Shown one piece after another: positions 36,357 through 45,861 of a stretch of DNA of 64,000 bases. Location: assembly GCA_965199705.1 (NCBI GenBank), contig OZ241359.1:1426001-1490000 (forward strand), written 5' to 3'. Under the pieces are notes generated by a model. That model was given only the letters and a program-made list of their open reading frames with translations. It ran no database searches and was not told the origin of the DNA. The translations under genes and the position numbers were made by a program. Position 1 is the first letter of the stretch; the number at the start of each line of letters is the position of its first letter. The stretch comes from Azophilus sp965199705 (GTDB lineage Bacteria > Pseudomonadota > Gammaproteobacteria > Pseudomonadales > Azotimanducaceae).

Positions 36357-37514
36357 TCAGACAAGGACATTGCGAACTCGATCCTCGGCAATGCGGCAGT
36401 ATTCGGGTGAAACATCAATGCCGAGATAGCGCCGACCGAGCTTCTTGGCGACGGCGGTGGTGGTGCCCACGCCGTTGAATACATCCAGGATCAGGTCGCC
36501 CTGATAGCTGAAGAGCTTCAATACGCGCATCGCCAGTGTTTCGGGATACATGGCGGGATGGCCGTAGTCCTGCATGCGCCGTTCCGGCGCTATCGACCAT
36601 TTGCCGTAAACCCATTGCTTGAATTCGTCGGCGGTAATGTCGATGTCGCTGGTCTCGCCCACATGCTTGCGCGTGCCCTTGCAGAATATCTCAAGGAACT
36701 CCCAGGAGTACTTGAGGTAGGGGCTTGAGGGGCTCTTCCAGCTGCCCCAGGCGGTGTACTTGCAGTTGTAATTGTTCTTTTCCCAGAGTATTTCTCCTTT
36801 CCACAGCATCCCGCGCTCAAGCAAACCGTGGGAAATGACGTGATGCGTGGGGATGTAGTCCGAGAACAGCGGCTGAATGTTGATCACCAGGCGGCCGCCG
36901 TGCTTGAGCACGCGGATGGTTTCATCAAGAATCGCGAACAACTTGTCGAAATAGTCTTGCCAGCGGTCTGCGTCCTCGGACGCCTCGTAGTCCAGCCCGA
37001 AGTTGTAGGGCGGCGAGGTCAGCATCAGATCAACGCAGTTGTCGGGCAGGCGCTTGAGAACGTCAAGGCTGTCGCCGCAGGCGATCCGGTTTTCGAATTC
37101 CGTCGGTAACTCGCGATCACTCAATCCGGAGGCCGTGCGCGAGGGTTTGCGGCGAGCCGCTTTCGTCTTGCGACCCTTGACCTTGCGCTCGTTGTTGTAG
37201 CCAGCGTAAACCCGCTTGCCGGCGCGCAATCCGTACGAGCGAACCTTGTACAGTTCTGAACAGAGCGCTTCGGCAATCGCCTTGTCCTGGTTCGGGCTGG
37301 ATTCGTCAAGACCAGCGGTTTTTTCGGCAAGCCGCCGAAAGTCGATGGTTGACACGAACAGGTTGAAGCACTGATCTCCGTTGGCTTCGTAGAAGAGTCC
37401 GTCGCCGAATTCCTGCAGGAAGTCGTCCAGGAAGGCGCGTCGCGCCTCCGTGAGGGCGTGCGGGGCCGTTTCAACGCGTAGCTGGCGGTATTCCATCGAA
37501 TCGGTCTTTGTCAC
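36357..37514 (-). CDS. DNA methyltransferase, beta-class (TSPPY), apparently orphan
   Basis: Amino-methyltransferase acting on adenine N6 or cytosine N4. Motif IV is TSPPYN (166-171), and the AdoMet-binding motif I DVFNGVGTTT (344-353) lies C-terminal, the beta-class order. The NFGLDY and PAMYPETLAMRVL segments are common to type II modification enzymes. An N-terminal segment of about 130 aa has no motif I recognise, with a basic stretch KGRKTKAARRKPSR. GTG at 37514 is the first start; ATG at 37496 is also possible. No restriction endonuclease gene is adjacent. Confidence 0.8.
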   Translation of the reverse strand: MTKTDSMEYRQLRVETAPHALTEARRAFLDDFLQEFGDGLFYEANGDQCFNLFVSTIDFRRLAEKTAGLDESSPNQDKAIAEALCSELYKVRSYGLRAGKRVYAGYNNERKVKGRKTKAARRKPSRTASGLSDRELPTEFENRIACGDSLDVLKRLPDNCVDLMLTSPPYNFGLDYEASEDADRWQDYFDKLFAILDETIRVLKHGGRLVINIQPLFSDYIPTHHVISHGLLERGMLWKGEILWEKNNYNCKYTAWGSWKSPSSPYLKYSWEFLEIFCKGTRKHVGETSDIDITADEFKQWVYGKWSIAPERRMQDYGHPAMYPETLAMRVLKLFSYQGDLILDVFNGVGTTTAVAKKLGRRYLGIDVSPEYCRIAEDRVRNVLV

Positions 37515-37583
37515 TACATTTGCCAGCTCGAAACTGGCCCGGTCGGCCTGATGCGCCGGTGCGACTGGCGGGGGCAGGATGCA

Positions 37584-38003
37584 TCAACCCGCTGGCTGTT
37601 CCTCGGCTTTCAGGATGCTGTACACCCGCTGCTGGAAGTACCAGCGGCCATCCACCTTGACGTAGTCGTCTTCATATTGGCCGACGATAAAGCGCTTGCC
37701 ACCGTCCTTCTGGTGCAGTTCTTCTTGTTGATACCAAGTGCCGCGGGCGCTGTCTCCCTCGACGACGATGGGGCCGGCGGAGGCGAAAAAGCCGACGAAC
37801 GAGAAGTCGGCCATGGCATTCTTCCAGACGGGGAAGAAGTTCTCCTTGCCGGTGATGGCCGTGCCGCCGGGCAGGCTCCAGGTGGCGTCATCGCGCCAGT
37901 TGGCCGCCCAGGCGTCGCCGTCAAAGCGCATCACCGCATCATTGTAAGACTCAACCAGTTCGCGGATGGCGAGCCGGTCTTCCATGGGTCCACTGCTGAT
38001 CAT
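37584..38003 (-). CDS. SnoaL-like/NTF2-fold protein
   Basis: A 139-aa cone-fold (NTF2/SnoaL_4) protein, possibly a hydrolase, isomerase or dehydratase subunit of a catabolic pathway. AIRELVESYNDAVMRFDGDAW and the WRDDATWSLPGG turn are the family's N-terminal helix and first strand. GQYEDDYVKVDGRWYFQQR is the conserved C-terminal strand pair. ATG at 38003 with GGGAGGGAA upstream fixes the start; the longer frame is not coding. Close to P450 and SDR genes, though on the other strand. Confidence 0.8.
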   Translation of the reverse strand: MISSGPMEDRLAIRELVESYNDAVMRFDGDAWAANWRDDATWSLPGGTAITGKENFFPVWKNAMADFSFVGFFASAGPIVVEGDSARGTWYQQEELHQKDGGKRFIVGQYEDDYVKVDGRWYFQQRVYSILKAEEQPAG

Positions 38004-38107
38004 CGGGTTCCCTCCCTGTCCAGGTCGGGGTGCGACCTCGCGCCCCGCGTATGCGCGAATTTCAACCCATATCGGCGGTGCTGACAAGGACGGATTCAGC
38101 GCCGAAG

Positions 38108-41100
38108 TCATCCCGGCGCTTGCCGCATTGCGCCGCCTGGCGCGGACGTGCGGCTGCGCCAGTCCGCGCTCAGTGAAAACAGCACCGGCGCCACGAACAG
38201 GGTCGTGAGCGTGGACATGGCAAGTCCCCAACCCAGTGCCAGCGAGATGATGCTCACGATCGGATCGTAGCCACCTATGCCATAGGCGGTGGGCAACACG
38301 CCGCCGAGCGTGGTCAGTGTGGTCACAAGGATCGGCCGAAGCCGCTCGGTGACGGCTTCAATCAGCGCCTCCCGGCGCGCCTCAGGCGTTTGCGGGTTGC
38401 GTTCGGCGCGTTTGCGGTGAATGGCGTCGGCCATCACGATCACCGCGTTGACCACGACGCCGGCCAGCCCCACAGCGCCCATCATGGTGAACAGGCTGAC
38501 CGGCTTGCCATGCAGGAAGAACACCAGCAGGACGCCAGCGACAGCGAAGGGGATCATGGCCACCGCCAGCACGGCTTCGAGCAACGAGCCGAGCATCAGC
38601 CAGATCACCAGGGTGATCCCGAGCACTGCCATGAGACCGGCCACGCCGATGGACGTAGTTGTCTTGCGGGTCTCCACGGCCTCTCCGCCGTTGTAAACCT
38701 GCAAGCCCTCCATACCGGCAAAGCGCGGAAACAGCTCCTGTTCCATGCGCGCGCCGAAGCTCATGGCGGCCAGGCCGCTTTCGGTCGTGAAGGCAGCCCG
38801 GATAGTGGCCGAACGAAAGCCGTCGCGATGATAGATGCGGCTGACGGCGGGCGTCTGAATGGGTTCTACCAGATCGCGCAATCTGGCGGAGGTTCCATTG
38901 CGGGTGCGAATCCTGGCGTCCAGCAGGGCGTCCAGATCCATGCGCGCGCCTGGGTCGAACTGCACCCGTAGCTCGGTGGTCTCGTCCAGCGCCCGATGTT
39001 CGCTCGCCTTGATACCGAAGAAGGCCGCCGCCAGTGTATTGCCGACTGTTTCTGCATCCAGGCCGAGACGCGCCAGCTTCTCGTAGTCCAGGTTCAGGTC
39101 CAGCTGCGGGGCCCCCGGACGCTCATCGGTTTCCACTTCGATGACGCCCGGGATGTTGCTCAACCAGTGCTCGATGGCGTGTGCGACGCCCCGCCGCACC
39201 TTATCGTCATTGGACAGCACGTGCACGGTGACGGGCTGATCCGTGGGCGGCCCGAAGTACTCGGACTGGTAGATCAGACGCACATCGGGCGGCGCCCGCA
39301 AGCGCCCGGGCAACCGGTCGATCCACTCCTGGTTGGTCCAGGTGCGTCCGAAGCGCTTGAACTGCACCTGAATCAGGGCTTCGTGTTCGGCATCGCCGTA
39401 GCCCTTGGTTTGCGCCTGGGTATCCTGATGGCCGATACGCCCGGTCAGAACTTCCAGGTCCGAGCCCAGGATGGCGAGCAGTTGTCGCTCCAGGTCCGTG
39501 GTGATCGCTTCCGTGCGCTCCAGTGGCGTGCCGATTGGCGCCGTCACCTTGATGAACAGGCGGCTGGCGTCATCCTGGGGGAAGAGCACGAATGGAATCA
39601 GCGGGCGCACCACCACCAGAACCAGCGTCAGGCTGGCCAGTGCTGTCAGAACGACAGCCAGGCGGTGTCGCAGCAGCCGCTCCAGGCATTTGCGGTAGCC
39701 CGCTTCCAGCAACCGCACGAAGCGCCGGGATTCGAGGCGGACAGACCCGCGAATGGTTGAAAGATGCCCCGGCAGAACGAAAAAGGACTCGATCAGGGAG
39801 AAGATCAGGGCCAGGACGACAATTGCCGGAATCTGCCAGATGATTCGGCCCGGCAGGCCGCCGAGGAACGCCAGCGGCAGGAACGCCAGCATGGTCGTCA
39901 GCGCCGCCGCGGTGACCGGCGCCAGCATTTCGCGGGCCCCGGCCAGGGCAGCTTCTGCGGGCGCGAGGCCAAGCGCCCGCTTGCTGACGATGCGCTCGGA
40001 CACGACCACCGCATCATCCACCACCATACCGAGGACGATAATGAGGCCGGTCAGACACATCAGGTTGAGCGTCATGCCCAGTGGCCCGATCAGGGTGAGC
40101 GCGCCCAGGAAGACGATGGGAATGCCGATCAGTATCCAGATGGCCGGGGCTGGCCGCACGAAGGCGAACAGGACCACGCTCACCAGTGCAATGCCGATCA
40201 GGCCATTGTTGAATATCAGGCGCAGTCGATTGGAGACGATTTCGGACTGGTCATTGGTGACCTCGGCCCTGACCCCCGGCGGTAGCGTGTGGGCTGCCGT
40301 TGCCGCACGCACGGCCCTGGCCGAGTCGATGATGTCTGCCGTTTCCCGCTTCTGTGCCAGCAGAGTCAGGCCGCGTTGTCCGTCCGTATGGGTGACAAGG
40401 CCCGTGTCTTCGCGCCCGGATTCGATGCGGGCTATGTCTCGAATGCGCACCAGGCCGCCGTCCATCGTGTGCCGAAGCACCACATCGGCCACTTCCAGAG
40501 GGTCGTCAAAGCGGCTCCACATCACCACCTGACGACGGCCTGTCGGGTCTTCCAGGACGCCGCCCGTGCTGGACACATTGCGTCCTCGAACGGCGGCGAT
40601 GATCTCGCCGAGCGTCAGGTCATGCGCTTCGGCGCGCACCGGGTCCACGAGGATGCGTACTTCCGGATCGGCAAGGCCGACCACATGCACGCTTGAGATC
40701 CCTTCAAGCCGCTCAAGCCGCCTTTCCAGCGCCTCCGCAGCCTGCCCCAATTCGGGCATGGCGCCGGACATGGCCACTTCAATCACTGTCTCGCGCGCCG
40801 GGTTCAACTGCCGCAGAACCGGTTCGTCTTCCAGGTCATCGGGAAAGTCGGTGATGGCGTCCACGGCTGCGCGAATTTCCAGTTCGGTGGATTCCACCTG
40901 CTCCTGCGTGTAGTCGTCGTACAGCTCGATGGTGGTGTAGGACGTGTTGTCGGAGACCACGGTGGTGTATTCGTCTATGCCCTCGACCTCTGCCAGGGCC
41001 TCCTCGATGGGAATGGTGAGCTTGGCCTCCACGTCCTGAGCCGAGGCGCCCGGCAGCATCGCGGTCAACCAGAAAATGGGCGTACTGACGCTTGGAATGA

Positions 41101-41209
41101 ACTCGCGTTGCAGGTTGGCGGCTGACAACCAGCCGAGCACCACAAGGCTGCCGGCGATGACATTGACCAGCAGATGCCGCTCGATGAAGAACCGCAGCAG
41201 AGCTTGCAA
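38108..41209 (-). CDS. RND efflux pump inner-membrane permease
   Basis: Second AcrB/HAE1-type RND permease of the window, 1033 aa. Porter motif PGASAQDVEAKLTIPIEEAL lies near residue 55, TM4 contains GLIIVLGMVVDDAVVVSE with the Asp-Asp pair of the proton relay, and the second half repeats the arrangement with MGAVGLAGVVVNAVIVMADAI. Transcribed after the adaptor gene at 41215, 5 bp apart. The Asp-Asp TM4 type differs from the Asp-Asn of the 16-kb pump, so they belong to different subfamilies. No outer-membrane channel gene is present. Confidence 0.9.
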   Translation of the reverse strand: MQALLRFFIERHLLVNVIAGSLVVLGWLSAANLQREFIPSVSTPIFWLTAMLPGASAQDVEAKLTIPIEEALAEVEGIDEYTTVVSDNTSYTTIELYDDYTQEQVESTELEIRAAVDAITDFPDDLEDEPVLRQLNPARETVIEVAMSGAMPELGQAAEALERRLERLEGISSVHVVGLADPEVRILVDPVRAEAHDLTLGEIIAAVRGRNVSSTGGVLEDPTGRRQVVMWSRFDDPLEVADVVLRHTMDGGLVRIRDIARIESGREDTGLVTHTDGQRGLTLLAQKRETADIIDSARAVRAATAAHTLPPGVRAEVTNDQSEIVSNRLRLIFNNGLIGIALVSVVLFAFVRPAPAIWILIGIPIVFLGALTLIGPLGMTLNLMCLTGLIIVLGMVVDDAVVVSERIVSKRALGLAPAEAALAGAREMLAPVTAAALTTMLAFLPLAFLGGLPGRIIWQIPAIVVLALIFSLIESFFVLPGHLSTIRGSVRLESRRFVRLLEAGYRKCLERLLRHRLAVVLTALASLTLVLVVVRPLIPFVLFPQDDASRLFIKVTAPIGTPLERTEAITTDLERQLLAILGSDLEVLTGRIGHQDTQAQTKGYGDAEHEALIQVQFKRFGRTWTNQEWIDRLPGRLRAPPDVRLIYQSEYFGPPTDQPVTVHVLSNDDKVRRGVAHAIEHWLSNIPGVIEVETDERPGAPQLDLNLDYEKLARLGLDAETVGNTLAAAFFGIKASEHRALDETTELRVQFDPGARMDLDALLDARIRTRNGTSARLRDLVEPIQTPAVSRIYHRDGFRSATIRAAFTTESGLAAMSFGARMEQELFPRFAGMEGLQVYNGGEAVETRKTTTSIGVAGLMAVLGITLVIWLMLGSLLEAVLAVAMIPFAVAGVLLVFFLHGKPVSLFTMMGAVGLAGVVVNAVIVMADAIHRKRAERNPQTPEARREALIEAVTERLRPILVTTLTTLGGVLPTAYGIGGYDPIVSIISLALGWGLAMSTLTTLFVAPVLFSLSADWRSRTSAPGGAMRQAPG

Positions 41210-41214
41210 GCGCT

Positions 41215-42324
41215 TTAGCCCCCCGCCGCAGTCACGACCACCGGAACGCCGTCGCCGAGCGCAAACTGGCCTTCCACGACCACCTGTGCGCCCGTTTCCA
41301 GGCCGCTCTTGATCTCCACCCAGGTGCTGTCGGTGCGGCCGATCGCCACCTGCCGCAGCTGTGCCAGACCGTCTTCGACAACAAATACATGGTGTGCGCC
41401 TTGCTGCCGAAACACGGCAGCTGCCGGCACCGCCAGGGCGACCGGCGGGGCGGTGAAGAGGAGATGCATGGTGGCGATCATCCCGGCCCGCAGGGTGAGC
41501 GTACCCGCATCCAGCCAGACTTCCACCGCATAGGTGCCGGTGCTGGAATCCGCAGTGCGCGCGAGGCTTTGCAGTCGGCCTGTCAAGCGCTCGTCAGCAA
41601 GGTGGTCGAGGGACAACTGCACAGTCTGACCGACTGCGAGCAGCGCTGCTTCAGACCCGGTAATCCCGGCGCGCACGCGCACGCGGGAGAAGTCGGCAAC
41701 ACGCACAACGGGATTGCCCACCTTGACGTAGTCGCCCAGCTGCACCTGCACCGCTTCAACCGTGCCGTTGAAGGGCGCCTGAATGTCCGTATCGGCGAGC
41801 GTTCGCTCTGCACCGGCGAGCGCAGCCTCGGCAGCTATGGATTCGGCCTGTGCGCGTTCAGCGCGAAAACGCAACCGTTCCAGTTGCTCATCGCTCAAGA
41901 AATTCTCTGCCTTGAGGCCCTCGCCCCGGCGCAATTCGCTGGCCGCTTCCCTGGACATGGCACGGCTGACAGCAAGCTGTGCGGTTGCCTGCGCCAGGGC
42001 GATGCGTGGGCGCTCGTCATCAATCCGAACCAGCGTCTGTCCAGCCTGCACGCGGTCGCCGGGTTCAACATTTCTGGCTGCCACTCGGCCGGCTGCTTCC
42101 GCGGCCAGTTGCGCCTCGCGAAACGGCGCTACCCGGCCAAGCGCGGACGCGCCCGAGACCAGGGTCGCGCTTTGCGCCGACGCCACGCGCACCTCGATAC
42201 GGGTTTGTTGTTGACTGGCTGTCGCGGCCGGGCGCACTGCTTCGGAGCCGTCATCCCCTGGCTCTGCGCAGCCGGCGCCGAGCAACCCGCAGATGCACAA
42301 GCCGTATAGCGCAAAAGGACGCAA
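41215..42324 (-). CDS. RND efflux periplasmic adaptor, probable lipoprotein
   Basis: Membrane-fusion protein (369 aa) for the pump encoded immediately downstream. TTG at 42324 gives a short lipoprotein signal with Cys19 (LLGAGC); longer starts overlap the carboxylase gene and encode non-signal sequence. Lipoyl halves (EAAGRVAARNVEPGDRVQAG), a coiled-coil hairpin (about 95-165) and beta-barrel domains are present. It begins 8 bp after the carboxylase stop, so the three genes may share a transcript. Confidence 0.82.
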   Translation of the reverse strand: MRPFALYGLCICGLLGAGCAEPGDDGSEAVRPAATASQQQTRIEVRVASAQSATLVSGASALGRVAPFREAQLAAEAAGRVAARNVEPGDRVQAGQTLVRIDDERPRIALAQATAQLAVSRAMSREAASELRRGEGLKAENFLSDEQLERLRFRAERAQAESIAAEAALAGAERTLADTDIQAPFNGTVEAVQVQLGDYVKVGNPVVRVADFSRVRVRAGITGSEAALLAVGQTVQLSLDHLADERLTGRLQSLARTADSSTGTYAVEVWLDAGTLTLRAGMIATMHLLFTAPPVALAVPAAAVFRQQGAHHVFVVEDGLAQLRQVAIGRTDSTWVEIKSGLETGAQVVVEGQFALGDGVPVVVTAAGG

Positions 42325-42332
42325 CGACGACG

Positions 42333-45300
42333 CTACCAGGTGTCGATGTTGGGGCGCTTCTTGCCGCTGCGCACAGGCGTCGGCGGCAGGGCGTCGAGCG
42401 CGGCGCTGATCCACCGGCGTGAGTCCGCTGGATCGATCACTTCGTCCACCTCGAAGTGGGAGGCAGTGTTTACCGCCTTGCCGCGCTGGTACATGTCGGC
42501 GACCATTTGCTCGTAGGCGGCCTGGCGTTCTGCCGGGTCGCTGATCGCCTGAAGTTCCTTGCGGTAGCCGAGCTTCACCGCGCCTTCCAGCCCCATGCCG
42601 CCGAATTCGCCGGTCGGCCAGCTAACGCAGAACAGGGGCGCCTTGAAGCTGCCGCCGGCCATCGCCTGGGCGCCGAGACCATAGGCCTTGCGGGTGATGA
42701 TGGTCATCAGCGGCGTGCGCACGTTGGCGCCGACCACGAACATCCGGGCAGCATGCCGCACCAGCGCCGTCTTTTCGCTCTCCGGGCCGACCATGATGCC
42801 GGGGCAATCGCACAGGCTCAGCACGGGCAGGTCAAAGGCGTCGCAAAGTTGCAGGAAGCGGGCGCCCTTGTCGGCTGCTTCTGAATCAATGGCGCCGGAA
42901 AGATGCCCCGGATTGTTGGCAATCACGCCGAGTGGACGGCCCGCCACCCGTATCAGGGCGGTGAACAGGCCGGGCCCCCACTGCAGGCGCAGATGCAGCA
43001 CCGAGTCGAGATCGGCGATGCCCTCGATGACCCGACGCATATCGTAGTAGCGCAGTCGATTTTCTGGCACCACAAAGCGCAGCTTGCGGGCGTCCGGCGC
43101 CCGCCAGTCGCTCACCGGGCCCTGGAAGTAGCTGAGATACTGCTTGGCGGCCTGGACTGCTTCGGCTTCGTCGCGCACGGCGATGTCCACCACCCCGTTG
43201 GCCGTCTGTATTGGCAAGGGGCCTATGTCGTCCGGTCTGAAAACGCCGAGACCGCCGCCTTCGACCATGGCCGGACCACCGATGCCGATGTTGGCGCCCT
43301 CGGTGGCGATGATGACATCGCAGCAGGCCAGCAACACGGCGTTGCCGGCGAAACAGCGACCGGTGGTGATGCCGATCAGCGGCGCCAGGCCGGAGAGCCT
43401 GGCAAAGTAGGTGAAGGCCCAGCAGTCGAGGCCGGCCACGCCACGCCCGTCCGTGTCGCCGGGCCGGCCGCCGCCGCCTTCGGCGAACAGCACGGTCGGT
43501 AGTCGTTGCTCGGCTGCCACCTCGAACAGGCGATCCTTCTTGGCGTGATTGACGATGCCCTGGGTGCCGGCCAGCACCATGTAGTCGTAGGACATCACCA
43601 TGGCCCGTGCCTGCTCCGGGCTGAAGAGATGGCCGTTGATGCGCCCGAGACCGCAGACCATGCCATCGCCGGTGGTGTTGCGGATCAGATCGTCCATCTG
43701 CCGCCGCCGTCTCTGTCCCGCCACCACTACCGAGCCGTACTCCACAAAACTGTCCGGGTCGCACAGGTCGGCGATGTTCTCGCGCGCCGTGCGATGTCCG
43801 GTTCGGCGCCGCTTCGCCACGGCCTCCGGGCGTTGTGCGTCCTGGCCCGCTGCCTTGCGTGCAAGCACTTCGGCGAGGTCCGGGCGAATCCGGTCGAGAT
43901 CCTCGGCCGCATCAGCAGCCGCTGCCGGCGGTGATATGTCGGCCTCGCTCAGGTAGATCAGCGGATGCGCTTCATGCACCGTATCGCCCGGCTCTGCGCT
44001 GATTCGCTGAACGACGCCACTGACCTCGGCTGCGACCTCGTGTTCCATCTTCATGGCGTCCATCACCGCCACCGGACGTCCGCGCCACACGCTGTCGCCA
44101 ACGCCGACCTCGAAGGCGAGCAACGTGCCCTGCATGGGGGCGTTGATGGTGACGATGCCGGGCGCGAGCGGCTCGGTTGGCCGGGCAAGAGGCCTGGGGG
44201 CGGCGGGCGTCGCCTGTCCGCCCGCCGCCTTGCCGTGCGCCAGCACTGCCAGCGGGTCCTCGGCGTTGACCCGGGCGCCGGCCAGCGAGGCGGCATCCTT
44301 GTCGACGGGTATGGCGTCGAGGCCAGCCGCGGCTTCCAGCAGAGCTGGCAGATTCTCGTCAATGTAGCCGATGTGCGCGGCCCCTGCGGCGATCTCCGGG
44401 GCCTGCGTCAACGCCCGCAGAAACGACAGGTTGCTGGCGATACCCTCGACTCTGGTCTCGGCCAGGGCGCGATTCAGCTTGGCGACGGCGTCCGCATGGC
44501 TGCCTCGCTGCGTTTGCACGATCAGCTTCGCGACCAGGGAATCGAAGGCGCTTGCTATCGGCGAGCCGCCGGCGATGCCGGCATCGATCCGAATACCTGG
44601 TCCGGTGGGCCATTCCAGGCCCTGAATCATACCGCTGGCCGGCTGCACTGCGCCATCCGGCGCCAGCGACTCGGCATTGATGCGGGCTTGCAGGGCAACG
44701 CCGCTTGGCGGCTGTCGCTGCGCCTGGGTCAGCCCCAGGGATTCGAGGCTGGCGCCGTCGGCGATGGCGAGTTGCGCTGCTACCAGGTCGATGCCGGTGA
44801 TTTCCTCGGTGACGGTATGCTCTACTTGCAGGCGGGCATTGGCCTCCATGAAGACAAACCGGTCGCCGGATAGCAGAAATTCCACTGTGCCGAGGCTGCG
44901 ATAGCGCAACGCACGGCCGAGGCTCAGGGCCGCCTGCAGCAAGGCCTCGCGCAGAGGGGCAGGCAGGTTGGGGCAGGGGGCCGCTTCCAGCAATTTCTGG
45001 CGTCGGCGCTGCAAGCTGCACTCGCGCTCCCACAGGTGCGTCAGGGTTTCGCCGTCTCCGAGTAGCTGCACTTCCACGTGCCGGGCATTGGCAAGGTATT
45101 CCTCGATGTAGAGGGCGGACTTGCCGAACGCTGCCCTGGCTTCCAGCGCACAGCGTTGATACGTCTGCGCCAGTTCTTCTGGACAGCGCACCAGGCGCAA
45201 GCCGCGCCCGCCACCGCCCGCTACCGCCTTGAGCATGGCCGGCGCGCCCTTGAGGCTGGCAAGAAATTCCTGCGCTTCGTCCAGCGTGACTGCGCCGGCG

Positions 45301-45695
45301 CTGCCGCGCAGCACCGGCAGTCCGCAGGACTCGGCGAGGTTGCGCGCCTCTGCCTTGTCGCCGAGTCGTCTCAGGGTGTCCACGCTGGGGCCGACGAAGG
45401 TGACGCCGGCCTCGGCCACCGCCTTGGCAAAGTCGGCGTCCTCGCTCAGAAATCCGTAGCCGGGATGGATGGCGTCGCAGGCTTCCTCGCCGGCGATGCG
45501 AATCAGTTGTTCGCCGTCCAGATAGGCGCCAGCCCCGCGCCCGGCTAGTGGCACGGCCCGTTCGGCGCCATGTCGGTGCGTGGACTGTGCATCCTCGGGC
45601 GGATACACGGCCAGGGTGGGAATCTGCATTTCAGCGGCGCTGCGGGCGATGCGCAGCGCGATTTCGCCGCGATTGGCGATCAGCAGTCTGTCCAT
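42333..45695 (-). CDS. Single-chain biotin-dependent acyl-CoA carboxylase (BC-BCCP-CT)
   Basis: A 1120-aa fusion of three functions. Biotin carboxylase, 1-455: ATP-grasp AGGGGRGLR (159-167), EANARLQVEHTVTE (284-297). BCCP, about 515-585: biotinyl Lys549 in DAMKMEHE. Carboxyltransferase, about 610-1120: RRTGHRTARENIADLCD, then two crotonase-like halves with AEGGGGRPGDTDG and CDCPGIMVGPESEKTALVRH. This layout is that of long-chain or multifunctional acyl-CoA carboxylases that carboxylate acetyl-, propionyl- or longer acyl-CoA; substrate cannot be read from the sequence. ATG at 45695 is selected; the open frame continues upstream without BC similarity. Divergent from an MFS gene. Confidence 0.88.
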   Translation of the reverse strand: MDRLLIANRGEIALRIARSAAEMQIPTLAVYPPEDAQSTHRHGAERAVPLAGRGAGAYLDGEQLIRIAGEEACDAIHPGYGFLSEDADFAKAVAEAGVTFVGPSVDTLRRLGDKAEARNLAESCGLPVLRGSAGAVTLDEAQEFLASLKGAPAMLKAVAGGGGRGLRLVRCPEELAQTYQRCALEARAAFGKSALYIEEYLANARHVEVQLLGDGETLTHLWERECSLQRRRQKLLEAAPCPNLPAPLREALLQAALSLGRALRYRSLGTVEFLLSGDRFVFMEANARLQVEHTVTEEITGIDLVAAQLAIADGASLESLGLTQAQRQPPSGVALQARINAESLAPDGAVQPASGMIQGLEWPTGPGIRIDAGIAGGSPIASAFDSLVAKLIVQTQRGSHADAVAKLNRALAETRVEGIASNLSFLRALTQAPEIAAGAAHIGYIDENLPALLEAAAGLDAIPVDKDAASLAGARVNAEDPLAVLAHGKAAGGQATPAAPRPLARPTEPLAPGIVTINAPMQGTLLAFEVGVGDSVWRGRPVAVMDAMKMEHEVAAEVSGVVQRISAEPGDTVHEAHPLIYLSEADISPPAAAADAAEDLDRIRPDLAEVLARKAAGQDAQRPEAVAKRRRTGHRTARENIADLCDPDSFVEYGSVVVAGQRRRRQMDDLIRNTTGDGMVCGLGRINGHLFSPEQARAMVMSYDYMVLAGTQGIVNHAKKDRLFEVAAEQRLPTVLFAEGGGGRPGDTDGRGVAGLDCWAFTYFARLSGLAPLIGITTGRCFAGNAVLLACCDVIIATEGANIGIGGPAMVEGGGLGVFRPDDIGPLPIQTANGVVDIAVRDEAEAVQAAKQYLSYFQGPVSDWRAPDARKLRFVVPENRLRYYDMRRVIEGIADLDSVLHLRLQWGPGLFTALIRVAGRPLGVIANNPGHLSGAIDSEAADKGARFLQLCDAFDLPVLSLCDCPGIMVGPESEKTALVRHAARMFVVGANVRTPLMTIITRKAYGLGAQAMAGGSFKAPLFCVSWPTGEFGGMGLEGAVKLGYRKELQAISDPAERQAAYEQMVADMYQRGKAVNTASHFEVDEVIDPADSRRWISAALDALPPTPVRSGKKRPNIDTW

Positions 45696-45861
45696 CAGCC
45701 GGTTCCGTGATCGAGCCTCTACCTGCCGGCAGCCCGTGCGATCCAGGACGAGACCTGCCGGCTGGCTGCGAACCTTATCACGTCCACCCGCACGGCCATT
45801 CGCATTGACTGTCTCTGGCCAGCGTCCCATGATGCCGGGCAGGAAGGAAAGGGCCACTTGC

